Notes under the pieces: generated by a model | Databases searched by the model: none | Seen by the model: the letters and a program-made list of their open reading frames with translations, nothing else | Told to the model about the DNA's origin: nothing | Shown here: positions 1-6,548 of the stretch, one piece after another | Position numbering within the stretch: the first letter of the stretch is position 1 | Layout of the letters: each line of letters starts with the position of its first letter | From: Saprospiraceae bacterium UBA3362 | GTDB taxonomy: Bacteria; Bacteroidota; Bacteroidia; Chitinophagales; Saprospiraceae | NCBI GenBank assembly: GCA_002360455.1 | Contig: DEQQ01000100.1 | Span: 1-10,827, forward strand | Direction: 5' to 3' | Length of the DNA: 10,827 bases | Program-made: the position numbers and the translations under genes

Positions 1-1428
1 CTGTTTATTGGTCTTGCTGCCGCATTTGGAGTTTTTATTGGATTAAAAATTCAGCTGCCTAAATCTGTCGTTAAGTCAGAGTCAAGCAATTTTCAATATC
101 AGGGATCCAATCAAAAAATTTTGGATGCAGTAAATTATATCGAAGGTCATTATGATGACAGCCTTAATGGACCAGAACTTGCAGATCAAACCATCAATGC
201 ACTTTTGAGCAATCTTGATCCCTATTCTTTCTATACACCTGCGTATGATGTGCAGAACTTGGAAGATGACATGGATCAACATTACATGAGCTCAGGCATA
301 GAATGGAAATATATAGACAGCGCCATCTATGTGTGTTCCGTTAGACCGGGGAGTTCGGCATATAAAGAAGGAATCAAAATTGGAGATCAGATATTGAGTG
401 TTAATAGGACATCATTGGCCAAATATAAGGACCCTTATTCTGATAGTGTTTTGATTTTAATAAACAATTTGGATGATCATTTTGAAACTCAGGTCAAAAG
501 AGGTCATCAGGTGATTTCAATGCATTTGCATAAAGCAGAAGTTCAAGATTCATCAGTAGGTTTATGTTTTTCTCCAATGGACAAAACTCTTTATTTGGAA
601 CTTAGTAGTGTTGCTCAATACACTTACAGAGAGATGATGGGACAATTTGAACAAGCTAAAATTGCTGATGCTTCAGAATGGAATTTAATTCTTGATATCC
701 GAAATAACGGTGGAGGGTTGGTTCCCATTGCAGCCGATATTATAAATCAATTTATAGAAGAAAAAGATCATTTATTGTTCTATACAAAGGGTGCGCATAA
801 GGAAAAACAAGAATACAAATCCAATGGAAGATCGTTTTTTAGATTTAAAAAAATGATCCTATTGATTAATGAGAATACTGCATCGGCAGCCGAATTAATA
901 GCCGGTTGTCTTTGGGAAAAAAAGTTGGCTCAATTGGTTGGACAAAAAACATTTGGCAAGGGGACGATCATGGAGCAATTTAAGTTGGCAGACGGTTCAT
1001 TAATCCGAATGGCGACAGGTAGGTATTATTTTCCTTCCGGAAAATGCATTGAGAAGTCAAAACAAGATACTGTATCCACTGCAACAATAGCCAAAGGTAC
1101 AACCTCCGGTGATGGCATCTACCCCGATGTCCCCATTGCTCAAGGATTATCTACAGAATGGGATGATGAAATCGAAAATTTTGTTGTCCTCAATTATATG
1201 GTTTTGAATGATCAGCTTTCTCGGCCCGAGGTAGAGTTTGGAAATGCCTGCATGCAATTGTACACCGAGTCTAAGAGAAAATATCCTTTTGCAATAAATA
1301 ATCCTGAGCTGATAAGGAAAATATATTATAAAACAATGAGTTTGTCTCAGGGGCAATCTGTAGCAAAAAAATTATCCTTAGATCAAGATGAGGTCTTTCA
1401 AGCAGCGTTGAAAGAATTGGCAAAATAA
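1..1428 (+). CDS. S41 family carboxyl-terminal processing peptidase (CtpA/Prc-like), 5' end cut by window edge
   Basis: The frame is open from base 1, so the gene starts upstream of the window; an in-frame TTG near 121 is not the start. The first visible codons encode a hydrophobic segment (LFIGLAAAFGVFIGLKIQL), read as an N-terminal membrane anchor or signal peptide that puts the protein in the periplasm. Then come the N-terminal cap motif NLDPYSFYTP (about bases 211-240), a PDZ domain (about 295-520, with RPGSSAYKEG and IGDQILSVN) and the S41 catalytic core with LDIRNNGGG (about 691-717). The catalytic Ser is in ENTASAAE (TCG at 883-885) and the Lys in TFGKGT (AAG at 958-960), matching the Ser/Lys dyad of CtpA-type proteases, so the enzyme should be active. 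Family role: cleavage at or near C-termini of envelope proteins. A C-terminal extension of about 100 residues follows the core. The gene ends TAA, 6 bp from the stop of the convergent flippase gene. The substrate is unknown. Confidence 0.93.
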   Translation: MFIGLAAAFGVFIGLKIQLPKSVVKSESSNFQYQGSNQKILDAVNYIEGHYDDSLNGPELADQTINALLSNLDPYSFYTPAYDVQNLEDDMDQHYMSSGIEWKYIDSAIYVCSVRPGSSAYKEGIKIGDQILSVNRTSLAKYKDPYSDSVLILINNLDDHFETQVKRGHQVISMHLHKAEVQDSSVGLCFSPMDKTLYLELSSVAQYTYREMMGQFEQAKIADASEWNLILDIRNNGGGLVPIAADIINQFIEEKDHLLFYTKGAHKEKQEYKSNGRSFFRFKKMILLINENTASAAELIAGCLWEKKLAQLVGQKTFGKGTIMEQFKLADGSLIRMATGRYYFPSGKCIEKSKQDTVSTATIAKGTTSGDGIYPDVPIAQGLSTEWDDEIENFVVLNYMVLNDQLSRPEVEFGNACMQLYTESKRKYPFAINNPELIRKIYYKTMSLSQGQSVAKKLSLDQDEVFQAALKELAK

Positions 1429-1434
1429 AACTTT

Positions 1435-2958
1435 TTACTTCATCATATTTTCTTTCCTTATACCCACAAGATTCATCAAACGATCAAGCAATTGATACAG
1501 CAGTTCATTGAACTCTTCTGATATTTTATATTTTATTAAAGGGATAAAGTAAAGTAGGCTAAAAACAACCGCTTTGTAAAGCAATGTGAACAAAGGGTCG
1601 TGCAAATCAGGTAAAAGAGTAGTCAACAGAAAACAAGCTAAAGCGATAAGAATAAGAACCAGATGAGTCTTTCCAAAAGGCTGTAATTTAAGCAAAGAAA
1701 AGACCAAAAAGGATTTAGCAATATTGAAAATTGAAACTGAAATGCATGTAGCTATTGCAGCACCTGCAATGCCTGCAAGAGGGATGAGAAAATAGCTCAT
1801 CGCAATATTCAATAATGCCATAATAATCATCAAATAAGTTTCCAAACGATAAAATTTGGAATAAATAAGAACAAAATGGTTTGTTCCGGTAATAGCATCT
1901 ACCAATCTCGAGCTAAGCAGAAATAATAAACTCGGAAAAATCAATTTGACTTGACTTGAATTAGGCATAAGTTGAGCAAGATATGGAAAGCAAAGAGCAA
2001 GCCCCAGACAGGTCCAGAGACTTGGAATGAGCATATTTATTGTAGAACTTCTGTAGGTTCTCAATAAGTTGACTTCATCTTTGGCTTTGGATAAAAATGA
2101 AATTTTTGGATTTAAAATATCAGAGATAGCATTTGCAGGAATATAACTTGCATTACTTATAAAATAAGCTAAAGTAAATTGACCATTGGCCTCGGTGCCC
2201 AAAAAAGAACCTATAAAAATTGAATCTATTCTTAGAGCCAATACACTTCCAACACCTCCAATAATGCTGAACAGAGCAAAATTCAGCATTTCCTTATTAC
2301 CGGGAAGAGTGCCTTGAAGATCTTCTATTGCTAAAGCTCCATTTAGATTTTTATTCGGAACCAAAAGAGTGAGAAATAAAACTACATTCGCAAAAAAGTA
2401 GTAAATGATGATACCAAAAATAAACTGCATCGAATCAATGCGATTAGAAAGCGTCAGTAAAAATAATATCGGCAATATTATTTTCATTCCGGAAGAGAGA
2501 ATGCTTGGGATAACCATTTTGAATTTGGTCAAGGAATAGGAATTCAAACATTCAAAGCAAACATACAATATAGTCAGGGGTAAAATAAACGGAATAAGGG
2601 GGACAATAGATTGATTTTTTTCCGTTTGATATTGTACAATCCCATTATAAAACAGTCCGAAAGCGACAATAAAAAGAACAATTCCACTGAGCACTCCTTT
2701 GGCTACAAACCTTAGAAATTCTTTTCTTGAATTGTATTGAAAATAAGGAATAAACTTAATTAATACAGCACCAAATCCTAATGACACAAAAGGAGCTAGA
2801 ACTGAAGCTAAATTGGTAAGGAATCCGTAAGAACCATATAAAGCAAAATCTCTTGGATAAATCCAAATGGTACTCACAATACCAAGCAAAACCCCAACAT
2901 AGTTTATCAATGTTGTGCTTAGACTTTGTTTGATAAGAGGGTTGATCGGATTACTCAA
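1435..2958 (-). CDS. Wzx-like polysaccharide/lipid-linked oligosaccharide flippase (MATE-like MOP superfamily)
   Basis: This is a very hydrophobic protein of about 507 residues with some 12-14 predicted membrane helices spread over its length. The segment LRIDSIFIGSFLG, followed by an AxG-type motif and SYIPANAISDILNP, is typical of Bacteroidota polysaccharide biosynthesis flippases of the MOP exporter superfamily. Such proteins move lipid-linked sugar units across the inner membrane for O-antigen, capsule or exopolysaccharide assembly. Start choice: the only ATG (3036) lies 67 bp inside pyrC and adds a polar 26-residue leader (MGWRKVDENPERRTL...) encoded by the shifted pyrC 3' end. A TTG at 2958, 11 bp after the pyrC stop, gives MSNPINPLIKQSLSTTLINY, a normal family N-terminus directly before the first helix, so I prefer it. 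No glycosyltransferase gene is adjacent, so the exported glycan cannot be inferred. The function class is secure; the exact start is moderately secure. Confidence 0.86.
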   Translation of the reverse strand: MSNPINPLIKQSLSTTLINYVGVLLGIVSTIWIYPRDFALYGSYGFLTNLASVLAPFVSLGFGAVLIKFIPYFQYNSRKEFLRFVAKGVLSGIVLFIVAFGLFYNGIVQYQTEKNQSIVPLIPFILPLTILYVCFECLNSYSLTKFKMVIPSILSSGMKIILPILFLLTLSNRIDSMQFIFGIIIYYFFANVVLFLTLLVPNKNLNGALAIEDLQGTLPGNKEMLNFALFSIIGGVGSVLALRIDSIFIGSFLGTEANGQFTLAYFISNASYIPANAISDILNPKISFLSKAKDEVNLLRTYRSSTINMLIPSLWTCLGLALCFPYLAQLMPNSSQVKLIFPSLLFLLSSRLVDAITGTNHFVLIYSKFYRLETYLMIIMALLNIAMSYFLIPLAGIAGAAIATCISVSIFNIAKSFLVFSLLKLQPFGKTHLVLILIALACFLLTTLLPDLHDPLFTLLYKAVVFSLLYFIPLIKYKISEEFNELLYQLLDRLMNLVGIRKENMMK

Positions 2959-2969
2959 TGAAGAAATGC

Positions 2970-4313
2970 TTAATGGGTTTGAGCAAATAATAAGCGTTCG
3001 CCGTTCCGGGTTCTCATCAACTTTTCTCCATCCCATACTTCATGGCCATTGACAAGAGTTTTGATCACTTTGGATTGGAACAGATGTTGATTCAAAGGAG
3101 ACCATTCGCATTTATACAAAAGAGATTCAGGGCTCACCAATGTTTCTTTTTGTAAATCTACAAAAGCCAGATCTGCATAATAACCTTCTCGAATGAATCC
3201 TCTCTCTTTTATTCTGAACAAGATGGCAGGATTGTGAGCCATTTTTTCGGCCACAAAGGGCAGCGACCAATGATTCGACTGAGCAAGCTCCAGCATCATT
3301 AGTAAACTGTATTGAATCAATGGAAGTCCTGACGGAGATTTTGCATAGATCTGTTTTTTTTCTTCTATCGTATGCGGTGCATGATCTGTGGCAACTACAT
3401 CAATAGTACCATTGCTCAGTGCAGTTTGGATTGCGGTTTGATCTTCTTTGGTCTTAATCGCAGGATTGCATTTGATCCAATTGCCTAATTCGGAATAATC
3501 TTGGTCATTAAAATACAGATGATGTACACAGGCTTCGGAAGTAATTCTTTTTTGATCAAGTGGAATTTGATTGTTGAATAAGCTCAATTCTTCTTTTGTA
3601 CTGATGTGGAGAACATGAAGTCTGGAATCGAATTTTTTTGCAAGCTCAACAGCGTAGGAACTTGATAAATAGCAGGCCTCTCTGCTTCGAATCAAGGGAT
3701 GCATTTGAGCTTGGATTTGGTCTCCATATTGAGCTTCAAAATGTGCAAAATTTTGCCTTATAGTTTTTTCATCCTCACAATGAGTAGCGATAATTGTGGG
3801 AGCATTTTTGAAGATGGCTTCCAATGACTTGGGTTGATCTACCAGCATATTTCCTGTAGAAGAGCCCATAAAAATTTTTATTCCGCAAACTTTAGAGTAA
3901 TTAGTTTTTAAAAGTTCTTCAAGGTTCTCATTACTTGCGCCCATAAAAAAGGAAAAATTTGCAACTGAACTTTCTGCTGCACGTTGAAATTTTTGTTCCA
4001 ACAAATCTTGAGTCAATGCTTGAGGAATTGTATTCGGCATTTCCATAAACGAGGTTACGCCTCCGGCAACTGCAGCTCCCGATTCAGAAAAAATGGTTGC
4101 TTTGTGGGTAAGTCCGGGTTCTCTAAAATGAACTTGATCGTCAATGCAGCCAGGAAAAACATGAACTTGAGCTTGAAAATCTTGCACCTCTGCTGTAGGA
4201 TGACTGATGTCAGAAGCTATTTTTAGTATGCGATCACCTTCTATCATCAGGTCAGAAACCTCGATAGTTCCTTCATTTACAATTTGGATATTTTTAAATA
4301 TTTTTCTTTTCAT
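2970..4313 (-). CDS. pyrC: dihydroorotase, PyrC-like amidohydrolase
   Basis: A 447-residue amidohydrolase-superfamily protein. Dihydroorotase cyclises N-carbamoyl-aspartate to dihydroorotate, the third step of de novo UMP synthesis, in the cytoplasm. Visible motifs: PGCIDDQVHFREPGLTHKAT (about residues 54-73, metal site and substrate-binding FREPG), GGVTSFMEMPNT (84-95), IKIFMGSSTGNM (145-156), a metal His at 178 (ATHCED), a metal His at 236 (VLHIST) and the catalytic Asp at 310 (VATDHAPHT). The length fits type I dihydroorotases. The first His of the usual HxH metal motif is Gln60 here (QVH); I recall the same DDQVHF form in other Bacteroidota dihydroorotases, so it is probably a lineage trait and not damage. 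Allantoinase or hydantoinase are relatives, but FREPGLTHK and the Bacteroidota pattern favour dihydroorotase. The ATG at 4311-4313 is the natural start. The flippase gene follows closely on the same strand and is probably co-transcribed. Confidence 0.93.
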   Translation of the reverse strand: MKRKIFKNIQIVNEGTIEVSDLMIEGDRILKIASDISHPTAEVQDFQAQVHVFPGCIDDQVHFREPGLTHKATIFSESGAAVAGGVTSFMEMPNTIPQALTQDLLEQKFQRAAESSVANFSFFMGASNENLEELLKTNYSKVCGIKIFMGSSTGNMLVDQPKSLEAIFKNAPTIIATHCEDEKTIRQNFAHFEAQYGDQIQAQMHPLIRSREACYLSSSYAVELAKKFDSRLHVLHISTKEELSLFNNQIPLDQKRITSEACVHHLYFNDQDYSELGNWIKCNPAIKTKEDQTAIQTALSNGTIDVVATDHAPHTIEEKKQIYAKSPSGLPLIQYSLLMMLELAQSNHWSLPFVAEKMAHNPAILFRIKERGFIREGYYADLAFVDLQKETLVSPESLLYKCEWSPLNQHLFQSKVIKTLVNGHEVWDGEKLMRTRNGERLLFAQTH

Positions 4314-4417
4314 GGATTTGATAGTGATTGCGACTTTTTATAAAAAACTTAGGCAATCCTTTTGATGAACTTAAGATTGGATAATGTGGGCTTAAAGGTC
4401 AAGATGTAAGATTATTT

Positions 4418-4429
4418 TATTTGCAAATA
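4418..4429. promoter_or_regulatory. perfect 12-bp palindrome TATTTGCAAATA in the divergent pyrC / oxidoreductase intergenic region
   Basis: TATTTGCAAATA is its own reverse complement and lies in the 152-bp gap between two divergent genes, 36 bp before the oxidoreductase ATG. Each half carries TATTTG, close to the Bacteroidota -7 element TAnnTTTG (one mismatch as TTTATTTG at 4416-4423 on the plus strand). It could be an operator or part of one or both promoters. A separate minus-strand TAAGTTTG matches the -7 consensus at 4451-4458 but has no well-placed TTTG partner. No further promoter in this gap is convincing. Confidence 0.35.
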
Positions 4430-4465
4430 TCTTAAACTATTTAAAAATATCAAACTTATATTAGT

Positions 4466-5434
4466 ATGTTATCGTATGTATTGCATGAAATCGGAGGTCA
4501 GATTCTTCCAGAGCAGAGAGAAATCCCTCAAGTTTCTCAGGATGGAGCCCTTGTTAAGGTCGCTTACGCTGCCTTGAATCACAGAGACTGTTGGATTCAA
4601 AAAGGACAGTATGCAGGTTTGAAGTTTCCCATAGTGCTAGGTTCGGACCTGAGTGGTTGGCTCGGCGATGAAGAAGTTTTGGTCAATCCCGGTTATTATT
4701 GGGGAACCGATGAGACAGTGCAGTCATCCCAATTTCAAATTTTGGGATTGCCTCAAGATGGCGCTTTGTCGGAGTATGTTGTTGTTCCAAAATCGCAAGT
4801 TCATACTTTACCTTCCCATCTCAGTTTGCAGCAAGCTGCTGCATTGCCATTGGCTGGACTGACCGCCTATAGAGCTCTTGTACAAAGAGGCGGTACAAGA
4901 TCCGGAGAAAAAGTATTGATCACCGGTATTGGAGGTGGAGTCGCTCTGTTTGCTTTTCAATTTGCTTTGGCGTTGGGTTGTCAGGTTGTTGTAAGCTCAT
5001 CTTCACAAGAGAAAAGACAGAAGGCCTTAGACATGGGTGCAAGTTATGCATACGATTATACGAATGATCAATGGACTAAGGAATTAATGAAAGATCTCGG
5101 AGGAGTAGATGTGATCATTGATGGAGCAGGAGGTGAGAGTTTTAGCCAGCTAATAAAAATTGCAAAGCCTGCCGGACGGATTGTTATCTATGGAGGTACA
5201 CAAGGAGAGATTCAAAAAATGAGTCCTCAGCAAATATTCTGGAAACAGCTGTCAGTGTTGGGTTCTACAATGGGTTCTGAACAGGATTTTGAACAAATGT
5301 TAGCTTTTGTGGAGAAGCATAAAATCGTTCCTGTCATTGATAGTGTTTATCCAATTTCTGAAGTTAATACTGCAATGGATAGAATGAGAGAATCAAAACA
5401 GTTTGGCAAATTGATTCTAAGAATTGAACAATGA
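4466..5434 (+). CDS. zinc-independent medium-chain dehydrogenase/reductase, quinone oxidoreductase-like
   Basis: A 322-residue protein of the MDR superfamily. The N-terminal catalytic GroES-like domain (about 1-125) contains AALNHRDCWIQKGQY and FPIVLGSDLSG, the pattern of quinone-oxidoreductase/YhdH/YogA-like members. The four-Cys structural zinc loop is absent and the usual zinc-ligand positions are not kept, so it should act without zinc. The Rossmann domain (about 128-270) has the nucleotide-binding loop ITGIGGGVA (152-160), then VVVSSSSQEKRQKALDMGA. Ser residues after the second beta strand, with no Asp/Glu there, suggest NADP(H) over NAD(H); this is inference. C-terminal KQFGKLILRI is the usual family ending. 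The reaction is probably NADPH-dependent reduction of a quinone, enone or similar electrophile; the real substrate cannot be read from sequence. It ends in ATGA, where its TGA overlaps the ATG of the phosphoesterase gene, so the two are likely translated together. No clear Shine-Dalgarno site. Confidence 0.87.
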   Translation: MLSYVLHEIGGQILPEQREIPQVSQDGALVKVAYAALNHRDCWIQKGQYAGLKFPIVLGSDLSGWLGDEEVLVNPGYYWGTDETVQSSQFQILGLPQDGALSEYVVVPKSQVHTLPSHLSLQQAAALPLAGLTAYRALVQRGGTRSGEKVLITGIGGGVALFAFQFALALGCQVVVSSSSQEKRQKALDMGASYAYDYTNDQWTKELMKDLGGVDVIIDGAGGESFSQLIKIAKPAGRIVIYGGTQGEIQKMSPQQIFWKQLSVLGSTMGSEQDFEQMLAFVEKHKIVPVIDSVYPISEVNTAMDRMRESKQFGKLILRIEQ

Positions 5435-5940
5435 TTAGAATAGGAGTTTTATCCGATACCCATTCTTTTCTTGATCCCAAGTTGTTTCATTATTTTGCAG
5501 AATGTGATGAAATCTGGCATGGAGGAGATATTGGCGATATAGAGATTATAGATCGTCTCCAAGAATTCAAGCCTTCTTATTTTGTATATGGTAATATTGA
5601 TGATCAAATGGTCCGCAGAACCGTCCCTGAGGTTCAAATCATCGAAAGAGAACAGCATAAAATCTTGATGATTCATATTGCCGGTCCATTTCAGTCTTAT
5701 AATAAAAAGCTTAAAGAATTGATTGAATTCCACAAACCTACAATATTGGTATGTGGGCATTCTCATATTCTCAAAGTAGCCTATGATCATAAATTTGAAC
5801 TTCTCTATTTAAATCCCGGGGCCTGCGGGAATCACGGCTTTCATCCAAAGCGCACTTTACTCCGTTTCAGCATTGATGGATCCCAAATAAAAGGGATGGA
5901 GGTAATAGAACTTGGAGAAAGAGGAAAAATACAAAGTTGA
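5431..5940 (+). CDS. YfcE/MJ0936-type metallophosphoesterase
   Basis: A compact 169-residue calcineurin-like phosphoesterase. All family metal motifs are visible: D-x-H in LSDTH (Asp9, His11), GD in HGGDIGD (Asp33), GN in YGNIDD (Asn55), a lone His in MIHIAG (His82) and GHSH (His110, His112), followed by LNPGACG. Members are cytoplasmic two-metal (often Mn) phosphodiesterases with activity on model substrates and in some cases 2',3'-cyclic nucleotides; the physiological substrate is usually unknown. The size is that of the stand-alone YfcE group, with no extra domain. The start codon lies within the stop of the upstream oxidoreductase gene (ATGA), pointing to translational coupling. There is a 102-bp gap to coaD, which has its own promoter. 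The catalytic class is secure; the biological role is not. Confidence 0.9.
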   Translation: MIRIGVLSDTHSFLDPKLFHYFAECDEIWHGGDIGDIEIIDRLQEFKPSYFVYGNIDDQMVRRTVPEVQIIEREQHKILMIHIAGPFQSYNKKLKELIEFHKPTILVCGHSHILKVAYDHKFELLYLNPGACGNHGFHPKRTLLRFSIDGSQIKGMEVIELGERGKIQS

Positions 5941-6003
5941 TTTTCAAATCATGGCTTTTGAACATTAAGGAAGAAACCAATGCTTTTCGATTGATATTCA
6001 AAA

Positions 6004-6035
6004 TTTGAGTATAATCTTAATTCTGTTTATCTTTG
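6004..6035 (+). promoter_or_regulatory. Bacteroidota-type promoter of coaD (TTTG-N20-TATCTTTG)
   Basis: TTTG at 6004-6007 and TATCTTTG at 6028-6035 match the -33 TTTG and -7 TAnnTTTG elements known from Bacteroides, with 20 bp between them. The transcript should begin a few bases past 6035, that is at about 6039-6043, at or next to the coaD ATG (6043). The mRNA would thus have almost no leader. The promoter probably also drives pruA, which starts 14 bp after coaD. Confidence 0.7.
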
Positions 6036-6042
6036 CAGAGTA

Positions 6043-6534
6043 ATGAAGCTGAAAAAAGCAATCTTTCCGGGATCTTTTGATCCTATAACAAAAGGACATA
6101 TCAATCTCATTCAAAGAGGTGTTGAATTGTTTGATGAGCTCATCATCGCAATAGGTATTAATTCATCCAAAAAGAATCTGTTTTCTCTTGAAACAAGAAT
6201 GAATTGGATAAAACAATGTTGTGCGAACTATCCGCAGATTACAGTTCTAGCTTATTCAGGATTAACCGTAGATTTTTGTGCACAGCATGGTGTTCATTTC
6301 ATTTTGAGAGGGTTGCGCTCTTCGACAGATTTTGAATACGAGAAGGCTATTGCGGCTGCAAACCGAAAACTTAATCCAAATGTAGAAACTGTTTTTCTCT
6401 CTTCGGAGGCAGAATTGCATTATGTCAGCTCTTCTATTGTTAGAGAAATGATACAGCATCGCGCATCATTGGAGAGTTTTGTGCCGGAAGAAATTATTTA
6501 TTCGATTAGCGAACATTACCAAAAATCAATATAA
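6043..6534 (+). CDS. coaD: phosphopantetheine adenylyltransferase
   Basis: A 163-residue nucleotidyltransferase of normal CoaD length. It transfers AMP from ATP to 4'-phosphopantetheine, giving dephospho-CoA, the penultimate step of CoA synthesis in the cytoplasm. Signature motifs are present: FPGSFDPITKGH (residues 8-19) containing the T/HxGH nucleotide-binding site with catalytic His19; ILRGLRSSTDFEYE (87-100) with the conserved Arg pair; and the C-terminal VSSSIVRE (128-135), the usual ISSS-x-RE motif. The start ATG lies only 7 bp after the -7 promoter box, and no Shine-Dalgarno site fits. pruA follows after 14 bp on the same strand. Nothing is unusual in the protein itself. Confidence 0.97.
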   Translation: MKLKKAIFPGSFDPITKGHINLIQRGVELFDELIIAIGINSSKKNLFSLETRMNWIKQCCANYPQITVLAYSGLTVDFCAQHGVHFILRGLRSSTDFEYEKAIAAANRKLNPNVETVFLSSEAELHYVSSSIVREMIQHRASLESFVPEEIIYSISEHYQKSI

Positions 6535-6548
6535 GAAAAATTGCATTT

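Noticed and set aside
1421..1445. Possible bidirectional terminator between the convergent protease and flippase genes (TAAAA-C-TTTTTA)
   Set aside because: Only a 5-bp all-AT stem with an impractically small loop; the genes are 6 bp apart and any terminator must lie inside the opposite gene.
5943..5962. TTCAAA-N8-TTTGAA inverted repeat after the phosphoesterase gene
   Set aside because: Six AT-rich pairs around an 8-base loop with no T-run; too weak to call a terminator.
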